DNA of 64,000 bases, from positions 186,001-250,000 of the forward strand of contig NZ_CP054024.1 in the NCBI RefSeq assembly GCF_005862305.2, given 5' to 3'. This document shows, in pieces, positions 1-8,327 of the stretch (position 1 is its first letter; each line of letters starts with the position of its first letter). The stretch comes from Rhizobium indicum. GTDB taxonomy: Bacteria > Pseudomonadota > Alphaproteobacteria > Rhizobiales > Rhizobiaceae. The notes below the pieces were generated by a model, which was not told the origin of the DNA, did not search any database, and saw nothing but the letters and a program-made list of their open reading frames with translations. The position numbers and the translations under genes are program-made.

Positions 1-397
1 GCCCGCCCTTTGCCCATGCGCTGTCAAGACGGGCAATCGCCTGAAAGTCAGATATCGCGAGAGTCTCGCGCACCGGCTTCATAAGGCATCTAGTTTCATG
101 AAATGCCGTAGCCAACACGTAGGCGCATTGGTTGCGCTGTAATGTGTGCACCTTGCATTCCGAGATTAGAAGTCGGGTGTCCCCGCGGTCGAGGTCGCCG
201 ACGCCGCTTTTGGCGGCAAACGCCACGGCGACGCAAATTAAAATAATCAGGCATGCTGCAGCGAGTGTTCGGAGTATCGGCTCCGCTTCCCGTTCAGGGT
301 GCCGCATGAGTGCGCCACCTACGTATTCGAAGGCGTCCCGTGCGTGTTCTACGTCTGATGACGGGCGGTACTTGCCATAGTAGTAGGCTATCTGCAT
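1..397 (-). CDS. Membrane-anchored lysozyme-like protein, N-terminal part
   Basis: The frame is open from an ATG at 397 to the window edge (132 codons, no stop), so the gene is cut by the window. A GGAG lies 7-8 bases before the ATG. The product begins MQIAYYYGKYRPSSD, has a hydrophobic segment near residues 44-61 (LAAACLIILICVAVAFAA), and then a stretch reading AYVLATAFHET followed by MKPVRETLA. That pattern (AYxLAT..HET ... M.PVRE) is typical of phage-type or rhizobial peptidoglycan hydrolases of the lysozyme/GH19-like kind, where the Glu of HET is usually catalytic. A membrane-tethered muramidase is therefore likely, but the decisive part is outside the window. The reading frame is well supported; the function is an inference from a short motif. 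Confidence 0.55.
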   Translation of the reverse strand, partial: MQIAYYYGKYRPSSDVEHARDAFEYVGGALMRHPEREAEPILRTLAAACLIILICVAVAFAAKSGVGDLDRGDTRLLISECKVHTLQRNQCAYVLATAFHETRCLMKPVRETLAISDFQAIARLDSAWAKGG

Positions 398-828
398 CGC
401 TTAACTCCGCAATATGCTGAGAACAAATCGACAGACGCCCCGCATAGGTGCGCAACTCAATTTTAATTTGTAAACAATAGGGTAGCGTACGTAACGGACC
501 AAGGAGAGCAAAGTGACTCTTGCCGGGCGCCGCTCTGTCAATCGTTGTACTTATGGGCTGTGGCCAAAGAAAAAGGGAACCCACGTCGACACTCCCAATG
601 GAGAAAGAGAACGTTGGGAGCTATGAGCGCGCGAGAATGGCGAGCGCGAAGTTCGGATCGCCTCCTTTCCATGCTCCTAGAGCAGCCTCTGGACCTCGCG
701 TATCGTCTCCTCCCGACTCGACAGCACGTTGATGAATTCGGGCATGTGGGAGATGTCCTCGCGGGCGATCACTCTGTTTTTGCCTGTTTGATCATCATGG
801 ATCGCGAATTCGGATCACCTTTCCTGAC
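398..828. other. Intergenic, no gene seen
   Basis: About 430 bp between the partial gene and the adenylate kinase stop. Short frames exist on both strands but none has a convincing ribosome site or family motif. I see no repeat or promoter here that I can defend. Confidence 0.5.
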
Positions 829-1461
829 TCATTCGAATTCGGCCCGCGACAGACTGGTTTGTTCGCTTTCGGGTTTGCGATGGAGCCGCAATTCCGCAAG
901 AAGGCTCGACGTAACCTGATCGATGGGCCTCAGCCCATCAACGGTGCGTAGGAGGCCGGCGGTGCGGTAGTAGTCCGCGAGCGGCTGCGTCTGAGTCCGG
1001 TAGGCTTCGAGCCTGACTTTCAGCGCCTCCGGATTGTCGTCGGCGCGCACCGGCAGGCCTGCGGCCTTGGCCTCGCGCGCCCGATAGATGATGCGGTCGA
1101 GGAGCACGGATTCGACGACCTTCAGTTCGAGCACCGCATCGAGCCCGATGCGCGCCTGTTCGAGCGCTTCGTCGAGGGCCCGCGCCTGTCCCAGCGTGCG
1201 GGGAAAGCCGTCGAGGATGAAGCCGGATGCAGCGCCCGGCTCGGCGATGCGTTCGAGGACGCAATTGACGACGATGTCGTCGCTAACCAATTCGCCCCGC
1301 GCTATGAAGTCGCGCACAGCAAGGCCGACCGGCGAGCCCTTGGTGACCGCAGCGCGCAGCATATCTCCCGTCGACAGCTGCGGCACGCCCAGCCGCTCTG
1401 CCAGGCGCGTTGCCTGCGTTCCCTTGCCCGCCCCCGGCGGTCCAAGGATGATCAATCTCAT
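829..1461 (-). CDS. adk: Adenylate kinase
   Basis: Catalyses ATP + AMP = 2 ADP in the cytoplasm. The chosen start (MRLIILGPPGAGKGTQ) gives 210 residues, the usual length of short-LID adenylate kinases, and follows AAGGAGGG at good spacing; a longer frame to 1551 lacks this. Visible motifs are the P-loop GPPGAGKGT (residues 7-15), LSTGDMLRAA for AMP binding, and DGFPRT. It is the last gene of a minus-strand operon after acetyl-CoA synthetase, an enzyme that releases AMP, so a local role in recycling AMP is plausible. Adk is essential and normally chromosomal beside ribosomal genes; this is therefore probably an accessory second copy. The tail RKPESEQTSLSRAEFE is longer than usual. Identity is very sure; the dedicated role is inference. 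Confidence 0.93.
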   Translation of the reverse strand: MRLIILGPPGAGKGTQATRLAERLGVPQLSTGDMLRAAVTKGSPVGLAVRDFIARGELVSDDIVVNCVLERIAEPGAASGFILDGFPRTLGQARALDEALEQARIGLDAVLELKVVESVLLDRIIYRAREAKAAGLPVRADDNPEALKVRLEAYRTQTQPLADYYRTAGLLRTVDGLRPIDQVTSSLLAELRLHRKPESEQTSLSRAEFE

Positions 1462-1563
1462 CGTTCCCTCCTTCGTACGTCTGGCCATTGTCTTTCCCTT
1501 GATCGCCCCGTCGGCCCCGATGAGGCGACACGCCGGAACCCACGTCTTCATCTTGTGCTGCCG

Positions 1564-3525
1564 TCAGCCAGCCTTCCGGTTCAGCCGGTTGTCTATCAGG
1601 TGGTCGACCACGGCGGGGTTAGAGAGCGTCGAGGTGTCACCGAACTCGGTGCATTTGTCCTCAGCTATCTTGCGCAGGATGTGGCGGATGATTTTCCCCG
1701 AGTTTGTTTTCGGCAGACCCACCGCGAACTGAACCTTGTCGATCGTGAAGATCGGGCCGATCGCCCTGCGAATCCAGGAAACGAGTTCATTGCGCAGCTC
1801 GTCAGAGGCAGTCTCGCCGTCGATAAGGACTACGTAAGCGTAGATGTCCTGCCCCTTGATCTCGTGCGGATAGCCGACCACCGCGGCTTCCGAAACGCTA
1901 GCGTGGGCGACTAGGGCGGACTCGAGTTCCGCCGTGCCGATGCGGTGGCCGGAGACGTTGATGACGTCGTCGACGCGGCCCGTGATCGAGTAATAGCCGT
2001 CTGCATCGCGCCGGGCGCCATCGCCGGTAAAATATTTGCCGGGATAGCGGGAGAAATATTCCTGCTCGAAGCGCTCGTGATCGCGGTAAAGCGTTCGCAT
2101 CTGGCCCGGCCAGCTGTCGGCGATCACCAGGTTTCCGTGTGCAACGCCATCAAGCACGTCGCCCGCCTCATCGACCAGCTCAGGCTTGACGCCGAAGAAG
2201 GGGCTGCCGGCGGAGCCTGGCTTCAGGTCGGTGGCGCCGGGAAGCGGCGTAATCAGGATGCCGCCGGTCTCGGTCTGAAACCAGGTGTCGACGATCGGGC
2301 AGCGACCGCCGCCGACGACGCGGTGATACCATTCCCAGCTTTTCGGGTCGATCGGCTCGCCGACTGAACCGAGGAGGCGGAGCGAGGCGAGCGAATTCGA
2401 TTTCACTGCGTCCTCACCCCGGCCCATCAAGGAGCGGATCGCCGTGGGGGCGGTGTAGAACAGGCTGACCTTGTGCTTGTCGATGACGTCCCAGTAGCGT
2501 GACGCGCTCGGATAGGTCGGTATACCTTCGAAGATCAGCGTCGTCGCACCGTTGGCGAGTGGCCCGTAGACAATGTAGCTGTGGCCGGTGATCCAGCTGA
2601 TTTCGGCAGTGCACCAGTGGATGTCGCCGTCGTGGTAGTCGAAGACATATTGATGCGTCATGGCGGCATAGACGAGATAGCCGCCTGTGGTGTGCACCAC
2701 CGCCTTCGGCTTGCTGGTGGAACCTGACGTAAAGAGGACGAACAGCGGGTCCTCCGCTTTCATCTCCTCTGGCGGGCATTGATCGGGGACGGTCTCGGCG
2801 AGATCGTCATAATAGTGGTCGCGGCCTTTCAGCATCCCTACCGGTGCGCCGGTGCGCTTGACCACGATGACGGTTTTCACCACCTTGGGAAGCTTGTCCA
2901 GCGCAGCGTCCACATTGACCTTCAGCTCCAGCTTGCGCCCACCGCGCAGGCCCTGGTCGGCGGTGACCACGACGGTGCTCGCCGCATCGGCGATGCGGCT
3001 TGCCAGGACTTCGGGCGGGCACTGGCTGGAGAGCGCCGAATGGATCGCGCCGATGCGCGCGCAGGCGAGCATCGCATAAGCCGCCTCGGGGATCATCGGC
3101 AGGTATAGGGTGACGCTGTCGCCCTTCCGGATGCCCTGTGACCGCAAAACGTTAGCCCATTTCATGACTTGGGCGTACAGTTCGCGATAGGTAATGCGGG
3201 CGACATCCTTCGGGTCGTCCCCCTCCCAGATGATGGCGACCTGGTCGCCCCGCTCGGTCAGATGCCGATCGATGCAATTATAGGAGACGTTGGTGGTGCC
3301 GTCCTCGAACCACCTGATCGAGACCTTGCCCGGTTCGAACGAAGTGTCCTTGACGGTGCTGTAAGGCTTGATCCAGTGGATGCGCTTGCCGTGTTCGCCC
3401 CAGAACTGGTCCGGGTTGGCGATCGAGGCCACGTACATCGCCTCGCGGCGCTGCGCATCGGTGGACGCGCGTTCGGCCCATGCCTTCGGAACTGGATAGA
3501 CGCCTGCCTTCTTGTTGCCGTTCAT
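1564..3525 (-). CDS. acsA: Acetyl-CoA synthetase, AMP-forming
   Basis: Activates acetate (or another short acid) with ATP to the acyl-adenylate and then to the CoA thioester, releasing AMP. At 653 residues it has the full family length. The adenylation loop reads [12 protein letters not shown] (usual form YTSGSTGKPKG, so one Gly is Ser), the hinge region reads [18 protein letters not shown], and the C-terminal lysine lies in TNSGKIIRH. The ATG follows AAGGA. It sits between a phasin and adenylate kinase in an operon that also holds a CoA-transferase, so it may supply acetyl-CoA as CoA donor for that transferase, or prime polyester synthesis. Substrate cannot be read from sequence with certainty; acetate or propionate are the likely ones. 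Confidence 0.93.
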   Translation of the reverse strand: MNGNKKAGVYPVPKAWAERASTDAQRREAMYVASIANPDQFWGEHGKRIHWIKPYSTVKDTSFEPGKVSIRWFEDGTTNVSYNCIDRHLTERGDQVAIIWEGDDPKDVARITYRELYAQVMKWANVLRSQGIRKGDSVTLYLPMIPEAAYAMLACARIGAIHSALSSQCPPEVLASRIADAASTVVVTADQGLRGGRKLELKVNVDAALDKLPKVVKTVIVVKRTGAPVGMLKGRDHYYDDLAETVPDQCPPEEMKAEDPLFVLFTSGSTSKPKAVVHTTGGYLVYAAMTHQYVFDYHDGDIHWCTAEISWITGHSYIVYGPLANGATTLIFEGIPTYPSASRYWDVIDKHKVSLFYTAPTAIRSLMGRGEDAVKSNSLASLRLLGSVGEPIDPKSWEWYHRVVGGGRCPIVDTWFQTETGGILITPLPGATDLKPGSAGSPFFGVKPELVDEAGDVLDGVAHGNLVIADSWPGQMRTLYRDHERFEQEYFSRYPGKYFTGDGARRDADGYYSITGRVDDVINVSGHRIGTAELESALVAHASVSEAAVVGYPHEIKGQDIYAYVVLIDGETASDELRNELVSWIRRAIGPIFTIDKVQFAVGLPKTNSGKIIRHILRKIAEDKCTEFGDTSTLSNPAVVDHLIDNRLNRKAG

Positions 3526-3626
3526 TGTCGTTGTCCTTCCTAGGACGTTCTTCGCAGCTCCCCATCACCTCGACGGGTGGAGGATTGTCATGCACGAATT
3601 ATGCTTTCCGTTCGGCAGGTCCGGCC

Positions 3627-4052
3627 TCACGTATCCGTTCGGAGTGTCGCTGCCTTGCGGAACTGCTCGAAAATTTCGGTCATCCGGTTGCGGGCGATGG
3701 CGAAAGCGTTCTCGCTGGCCTTGACCGCCATGCTGGTGATCTCGCGCGAGCCGTTCAGCGCCATCTCGTAAGCCTGTTTCGCCAGTTCGACGCGGTCCTT
3801 GGGGGCAAGGGCCGCATCCTCAAACACCATCAGGAGCTGTGAGGAAGCCGCGCGGAACAATTCCAGCTGCTTTTCGGCGACGCCGTAGGCGCCCTTGTTG
3901 GCAACCTGCGTGGCCTGCGCGACGGCCTCGATATTCCTGGCCTGTTCCCTGACAAGTGCTGCCGGATCGACGCCCGGCATGTTGAACTTGGCAAGCATCT
4001 CGTTGATCTGGTTGGTCAGCGTCTGGATATCCGGGGTCTGCGATGTAGGCAT
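3627..4052 (-). CDS. phaP: Phasin family protein (PHA granule coat)
   Basis: A 141-residue amphipathic, alanine-rich protein without signal peptide. Helical stretches such as EQARNIEAVAQATQVANKGA and ELAKQAYEMALNGSREITSM are typical of Phasin_2 proteins, which coat polyhydroxyalkanoate granules and limit their coalescence. The start at MPTSQTPD follows AAGGAGAAAC; a longer frame to 4109 has no such site and overlaps the upstream stop. It lies 26 bp after the CoA-transferase and about 100 bp before acetyl-CoA synthetase, in the same direction. Together with phaE and phaC 9 kb away it shows that polyester storage is encoded here. Confidence 0.85.
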   Translation of the reverse strand: MPTSQTPDIQTLTNQINEMLAKFNMPGVDPAALVREQARNIEAVAQATQVANKGAYGVAEKQLELFRAASSQLLMVFEDAALAPKDRVELAKQAYEMALNGSREITSMAVKASENAFAIARNRMTEIFEQFRKAATLRTDT

Positions 4053-4078
4053 GGGTAGTTTCTCCTTAAACGATGGGG

Positions 4079-5665
4079 TTACGAGGCGTCGGATGGAGTT
4101 TGCGGCCATTCGAGCAGCAACTTGTCGAGATTCATCGGACCGTCAGTGAAGATCACGGCCGGCATCTCGCGTGCCTCGCGGATGATCGGCAGGAACTCCA
4201 TATGGGCGAGGATGTCGCGCTCGATATCGATCCCCGGCGCGACTTCGATTAGTTCCAGCCCCTCAGGGATCAGCGAGAAGACGCAGCGCTCGGTGACGTA
4301 GAGCACAGACTGGTGCGTCTCGCGGGCAATTTCGCCCGAGAAGGTGATCTGCTCGACCTCTTTGATGAACTTCGCCCGGCCCTTGTCGGTGAACGTGCCA
4401 CAGAAGACGACCCGGCGGGTGTTCTGCGAGATGTTGATGAAGCCGCCGGCGCCGGCGAGGCTGCCACCGAACCGGCTGGCATTGACATTGCATTGAGCAT
4501 CGACCTGCGCGAAGCTGAGACAGGCGAAGCTCAGCCCGCCGCCGTCGATGAGATCGAACATCTGGTTCTGGTCGATGATCGACTCGGGGTTTTTGGCCGC
4601 GCCGAAATCCATCCCGGTCTGTGGGGTGCCGCCGATGGTACCGGATTCGGTGGTGAGCTTGACGAGGTCGATGATCTTCTCTTCCGCCGCTACCGCCGCA
4701 ATGCCTTCCGGCATCCCGATGCCGAGGTTGACGACATCGCCCGTCCGCAGTTCGAAAGCGCAACGCCGCGCGATGATCTTGCGTTCGTTCAGTTCCATGG
4801 AGGCGGCGCGGTCCGGCGGCGCACGGAATTCGCCGGAGAAGGCGCCGTTATATTGGGTCGCATAGGTCTGCATGTGATGTTCCGGCTCGGCGACGACGAC
4901 GTAGTCGACCAGGTGGCCGGGGATTTTCACGTCGCGAGGGTTCAGCGAGTCAGCGGCGGCGATGCCCTCAACCTGCACGATGACGATACCCTTGCTAGCC
5001 TTGGTGGCCATGGCGAGCGACAGGTTGTCGAGCGTCACCGCCTCCTTCTCCATTGTGACATTGCCGGATGGATCGGCCGTCGTGCCGCGCAGGACGGCGA
5101 CATCGATGGAGAAGGTTTTGTAGAGGAGCCCATCCTTGCCTTGGATTTCCATCAGCTCGACGAGATCTTCCGTTGTGTTGGAATTGATCTTGCCACCGCC
5201 GTTGCGCGGGTCGACGAAGGTCCGAAGCCCGACTTTCGAGATCAGCCCGGGCTTGCCCCCAGCGATCTCGCGGAAGAGATGGGAAATGATCCCGAGCGGC
5301 AGATTGTAAGCCTCGCACTTGCCGCTGACCGCCAGTTGCGCCAGCTTCTTCACCAGCTTGAAATGCCCGCCGATGAGGCGTTTCACCAGCCCGTCATGCG
5401 CCAGGCGATTGAGGCCCTTGTCTTCGCCGTCGCCCGGCGCGGCAGCAAAGACGAGGGTGAGATCACGTGGCTCGCCCGTTTCGCGGAAACGGTTCTCGAG
5501 GGCGCAGATCGCCGCCTCTGGCGTGCCGATGCCGACGAAGCCGGAAAAGGCCACTGTATCGCCCGAACGGATGATCGAGGCGGCTTCGGCGGCGGAGACA
5601 ATCTTGGTAGTGGATTTGTCAATTCCGCCCTTTCCATAGAATGCGTTCTGATGCGGTGCTGCCAT
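4079..5665 (-). CDS. Propionate/acetate CoA-transferase with NifH-like N-terminus
   Basis: A 528-residue class I CoA-transferase of the fused-subunit (YdiF/propionate CoA-transferase) type: the alpha-like half ends near residue 290, and the beta-like half holds the catalytic glutamate in TTESGTIGG (Glu340). Such enzymes move CoA between short acyl and hydroxyacyl acids (acetate, propionate, lactate, 3- or 4-hydroxy acids). The start follows GAAGGAAC. Unusually, the first 20 residues (MAAPHQNAFYGKGGIDKSTT) copy the N-terminus and P-loop of nitrogenase reductase NifH; authentic CoA-transferase sequence begins only at KIVSAAEAASIIRSGD. The leader before the gene is also nifH-like, with a sigma-54-type element at 5751-5766. 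The gene therefore seems to have captured a nifH promoter and first codons. The GKGGIDKST P-loop has Asp for the usual Gly and is unlikely to bind ATP. Confidence 0.88.
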   Translation of the reverse strand: MAAPHQNAFYGKGGIDKSTTKIVSAAEAASIIRSGDTVAFSGFVGIGTPEAAICALENRFRETGEPRDLTLVFAAAPGDGEDKGLNRLAHDGLVKRLIGGHFKLVKKLAQLAVSGKCEAYNLPLGIISHLFREIAGGKPGLISKVGLRTFVDPRNGGGKINSNTTEDLVELMEIQGKDGLLYKTFSIDVAVLRGTTADPSGNVTMEKEAVTLDNLSLAMATKASKGIVIVQVEGIAAADSLNPRDVKIPGHLVDYVVVAEPEHHMQTYATQYNGAFSGEFRAPPDRAASMELNERKIIARRCAFELRTGDVVNLGIGMPEGIAAVAAEEKIIDLVKLTTESGTIGGTPQTGMDFGAAKNPESIIDQNQMFDLIDGGGLSFACLSFAQVDAQCNVNASRFGGSLAGAGGFINISQNTRRVVFCGTFTDKGRAKFIKEVEQITFSGEIARETHQSVLYVTERCVFSLIPEGLELIEVAPGIDIERDILAHMEFLPIIREAREMPAVIFTDGPMNLDKLLLEWPQTPSDAS

Positions 5666-5750
5666 GCTTGGCGTTCCTTCATGTGTTCGAAGCAATGCGG
5701 TTAACCCGCAACGCGGATGCGGTTGCCGTTCCGCTGCCTTGCAAATAGCT

Positions 5751-5766
5751 CTCAAGATTCGTGCCA
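5751..5766 (-). promoter_or_regulatory. nifH-type sigma-54-like promoter before the CoA-transferase
   Basis: On the minus strand the site reads TGGCACGAATCTTGAG. The -24 GG is intact; the -12 dinucleotide is GA instead of the consensus GC at the right spacing (GG-N10-GA). A related upstream element at 5852-5867 reads TGT-N10-CCC, a decayed form of the NifA site TGT-N10-ACA. The same block, with an intact NifA site, precedes the peptide cluster at 19178-19295. Activity is uncertain because both elements are off consensus. Confidence 0.45.
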
Positions 5767-5899
5767 GGCCGGCCGACTAAGCTGACGAACAATTATTTGC
5801 TGCTGTTTCAGCTACGTGGGCGGAAAATACTGGATTGGGCGGAGTGGAATGGGGTCGCGAGCCGACAAAGGTCACGACGATGTCGTAAGTTGAATGTGG

Positions 5900-5932
5900 A
5901 GATTCCGACTGGCCGTCCGAGCTCGGGGTCAT
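5900..5932 (-). pseudogene. Remnant of phaE start codons
   Basis: Immediately after the first dehydrogenase, overlapping its stop by 4 bases, the minus strand encodes MTPSSDGQSE, nearly the same as the start of phaE at 14713 (MTPSSDDQPE). The similarity stops after about 11 codons, where the nifH-type upstream block begins. This marks a recombination joint: operon 1 once continued into phaE as operon 2 still does. Confidence 0.7.
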
Positions 5933-7101
5933 GGCCTGCTCACTCCCGCAAGCGCGCTGGCATAGATCGCCCGGGCCTGATCACAGTCGAGCTCGCGCGG
6001 ATTGTTGACCAGTAGGCGATCCTCGTGCTTCATCGCATCCTTCGCCAGCTTGGAAAGATCGCCTTCGCCGATTCCAACCGCCGAAAGCGAGCCGGGCACC
6101 CCGCAGTCTCGGCAGATCGCCTCGATCTCGGCGATGAAGGCCACAGCGTCCGCCGCATTGGACTGTCGGCGATAGCCGGGCTGGATAACGTCGGAGAGCT
6201 CGGCATAAAGCGCTTCGGCCGCCGACCGGTTGAATTCCAACACGTAGGGCAGGACCAGCGCAATGGAGAGGCCGTGCCCCACATGGTAGATCTCGCCGAT
6301 CGGATAGGCGAGCGCATGCACCGCGGCAACCGGCGAATTGGCAAAGGCCATGCCGGCCAGCATGGAGCCGAGCAGCATTTCCGAACGCGCTTCAAGGTCA
6401 GAGCCGTCCGCGTAGACTTTCCTGAGATTGGCCGACAGCAGCGCCAGCGCCTTCAGTGCGAGCTGGTCGGAGATCGGGTTCTTCTTGATCTTGCCGGTAT
6501 AGGCCTCGATCGCATGGGCCATGGCGTCGATGCCCGTCTCAGCGGTGAGGTGCGGCGGCAGGCCGAGCGTCAGTTCGGGATCGAGGATCGCCCAGTCCGG
6601 GATGAGGCGCGGCGTGATCACCGCCTTCTTCTCGTTGTTTGGCGTCTTAACGATGGAGATCGGCGTCACTTCCGATCCGGTTCCCGCCGTGGTCGGCACC
6701 AGCAGCAGCGGCAGCCGGTCGCCGGTGGCACGGTCGATACCATAGATATCATCAAGCTTGACCGGGGTTTTGGCGAGATAGGCGACGAGCTTTGCCGTAT
6801 CCAACGCGCTGCCGCCGCCGATCGCCACGACAGCGTCGACGCCGCACTCGCGGCAGATTTCTGCTGCCGCTTCGATGACATGCGACGGCGCGTCGGCGAC
6901 CACGCCGTCGAACACGGTGAGCGCGATGCCGGCTTCGGCAATCGCCGCTTCCGCATTGCGCGTCAGCCCGGCCGCCCGCACCTTCTCGTCAGTGACGAGC
7001 AGCACATGGGCGGCCTTATAGCCCTTGAGGAGCCCGCCGATCTTGCTGGACGCGCCTGCGCCGAAACGGATGTTGGTCGGGCTATGGAAAGTGAAGGCCA
7101 T
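5929..7101 (-). CDS. Iron-containing alcohol dehydrogenase, copy 1
   Basis: A 390-residue group III (iron-type) NAD(P)-dependent dehydrogenase. The nucleotide site GGGS is at 95-98 and the metal ligands of the family are in place: Asp192 and His196 (IDAMAHAIEAYTG), His262 (VHALAYP) and His276 (HVGHG). Family members include 4-hydroxybutyrate, lactaldehyde and phosphonoacetaldehyde reductases; which aldehyde or keto acid is used here cannot be read off. The start follows AAAAGGACC; a longer frame to 7206 has no support. It is nearly identical to the copy at 14710-15882 (differences include Val63/Met, Gly/Ser near GISEGDL, and the C-terminal ELDCDQAR / ELDDDQAG). Both copies follow the split ThDP enzyme, so the aldehyde or keto product of that enzyme is the probable substrate. 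Confidence 0.9.
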   Translation of the reverse strand: MAFTFHSPTNIRFGAGASSKIGGLLKGYKAAHVLLVTDEKVRAAGLTRNAEAAIAEAGIALTVFDGVVADAPSHVIEAAAEICRECGVDAVVAIGGGSALDTAKLVAYLAKTPVKLDDIYGIDRATGDRLPLLLVPTTAGTGSEVTPISIVKTPNNEKKAVITPRLIPDWAILDPELTLGLPPHLTAETGIDAMAHAIEAYTGKIKKNPISDQLALKALALLSANLRKVYADGSDLEARSEMLLGSMLAGMAFANSPVAAVHALAYPIGEIYHVGHGLSIALVLPYVLEFNRSAAEALYAELSDVIQPGYRRQSNAADAVAFIAEIEAICRDCGVPGSLSAVGIGEGDLSKLAKDAMKHEDRLLVNNPRELDCDQARAIYASALAGVSRP

Positions 7102-7129
7102 GTGTTTGGTCCTTTTGTTTGGCTCTCTC

Positions 7130-7150
7130 GGGCGGCAGGGCCTGCCGCCC
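7130..7150. repeat. Palindrome GGGCGGCAGG-G-CCTGCCGCCC, copy 1
   Basis: A 10-bp-arm inverted repeat in the gap between the ThDP enzyme C-part and the dehydrogenase. It recurs at 15911-15931 in the same place of operon 2. As RNA it would form a very GC-rich hairpin with no T-run, so it may be an mRNA-processing or stability element rather than a terminator. Confidence 0.6.
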
Positions 7151-7217
7151 CCTCTGAAATGCCGATCCTTGCTGTCGACCGCCCCAGGACTCCCGAGGCG
7201 GTTCATTCCGGGCCTGC

Positions 7218-8327
7218 TCAGGCGCTCGGCGGTTTCGCCTTGGGCGAGCGAAGTTCGCCGAGCAGTCGCTTGTACTTTGAATCATCGACCGGCACTGCGA
7301 CCACATGCACCCCGCCGCCTTTGAGAGCGGCTTCAAGCGCAGGCATCAGATCGTCCAGCGTTTCGACGCGCGTGCCCTTGGCGCCATAGGCTTCGGCCAA
7401 TTTCGCGAAATCCGGATTGCGGAAGTCGACGCCGAATTTCGGGAAACCTCTGGCGGTTTGCTTCGCTTCGATCATGCCCCAGCCGCTGTTGTCCAAGATG
7501 AGGACGACGAGGTTGAGCTTTTGTTCGACGGCCGTCATCAGTTCCTGGCCGGTCATCTGAAAGCCGCCATCGCCGCAGACCGCCATCACACAGAGCCCGG
7601 GTTTAAGCATCGCCGCCACGATCGCTGAGGGCACGCCGGCTCCCATGGTCGCGAGCGTGTTGTCGAGCAGCAGCGTATTGGGGTGATTGGTCCGATACTT
7701 CCGGGCGAACGGGATCTTGTAAAGGCCATTGTCGAGCGTAACAATGCTGCCTTCCGGCATGACCTTGCGAACAACGTGCACTATGCGATCCAGCGTGACC
7801 GGCCAACTTTTATCATTGGCACCCTCGCCAATCAGGGCGAGGATCCCCTCACGCAGCGGCAACAATGCGCCGGCATTGGGCAGCTTGCCCTCGACGCGAT
7901 CCGCCAGCGCCGCGACTGAAGCGCCGATGTCGCCGATGACCTCGAGCTGCGGCGAATAGGCCTGCGTGAAGGTCGCATGCTGATGTGCGATGTGAATGAC
8001 CTTCGGGCCGCCCTCAGACATGATGAACGGAGGCTTTTCGCACGTATCGTGGCCGACCGGGATGATCACGTCGGACTTGTCGACGGCGACGTGGACATGG
8101 TCGCTTTTGGAAAGCGCCGCCGTGCCCATATAGAGGTCCGAGTCCTCCGCCACGACGCCCTTGCCCATTTGCGTGGCGAAGAAGGGAATGCGGGTGCGTT
8201 GCACGAAGTCGCGGATTTGGGCGATCGAGTGCTGGTCGAGGCGGCTTGCCGCCCCGCCCACCATGATCATGGGACGCTTGGCCGCAAGGATCATTTCAAC
8301 CGCGCGATCGAGGGTCTTAGTAATCAA
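7218..8327 (-). CDS. Split ThDP enzyme, central and pyrophosphate domains, copy 1
   Basis: 369 residues matching the second and third domains of acetolactate-synthase-like thiamine diphosphate enzymes. The pyrophosphate-domain signature is clear: GDGGFQMTGQELMTAVEQ, then LVVLILDNSGWGM (GDG ... DN). The central domain starts at AVEMILAAKRPMIMVGGAAS. The pyrimidine-binding domain with the catalytic glutamate is in the next gene upstream (8324-8842), whose stop overlaps this ATG by four bases (ATGA). The two together (541 residues) equal one normal enzyme, so this is a genuine two-subunit form, as in sulfopyruvate decarboxylase. A carboligase or 2-oxoacid decarboxylase is expected. The dehydrogenase follows 116 bp downstream. 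Confidence 0.85.
   Translation of the reverse strand: MITKTLDRAVEMILAAKRPMIMVGGAASRLDQHSIAQIRDFVQRTRIPFFATQMGKGVVAEDSDLYMGTAALSKSDHVHVAVDKSDVIIPVGHDTCEKPPFIMSEGGPKVIHIAHQHATFTQAYSPQLEVIGDIGASVAALADRVEGKLPNAGALLPLREGILALIGEGANDKSWPVTLDRIVHVVRKVMPEGSIVTLDNGLYKIPFARKYRTNHPNTLLLDNTLATMGAGVPSAIVAAMLKPGLCVMAVCGDGGFQMTGQELMTAVEQKLNLVVLILDNSGWGMIEAKQTARGFPKFGVDFRNPDFAKLAEAYGAKGTRVETLDDLMPALEAALKGGGVHVVAVPVDDSKYKRLLGELRSPKAKPPSA

Noticed and set aside
4313..5704. Long open frame of 463 codons on the plus strand opposite the CoA-transferase
   Set aside because: It is the antisense shadow of a GC-rich gene with clear motifs on the minus strand; it has no family motif and no ribosome site.
6025..7389. 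Long plus-strand frames opposite both dehydrogenase copies (also 14806-15948)
   Set aside because: Duplicated only because the dehydrogenase is duplicated; arginine-rich antisense composition and no motifs.
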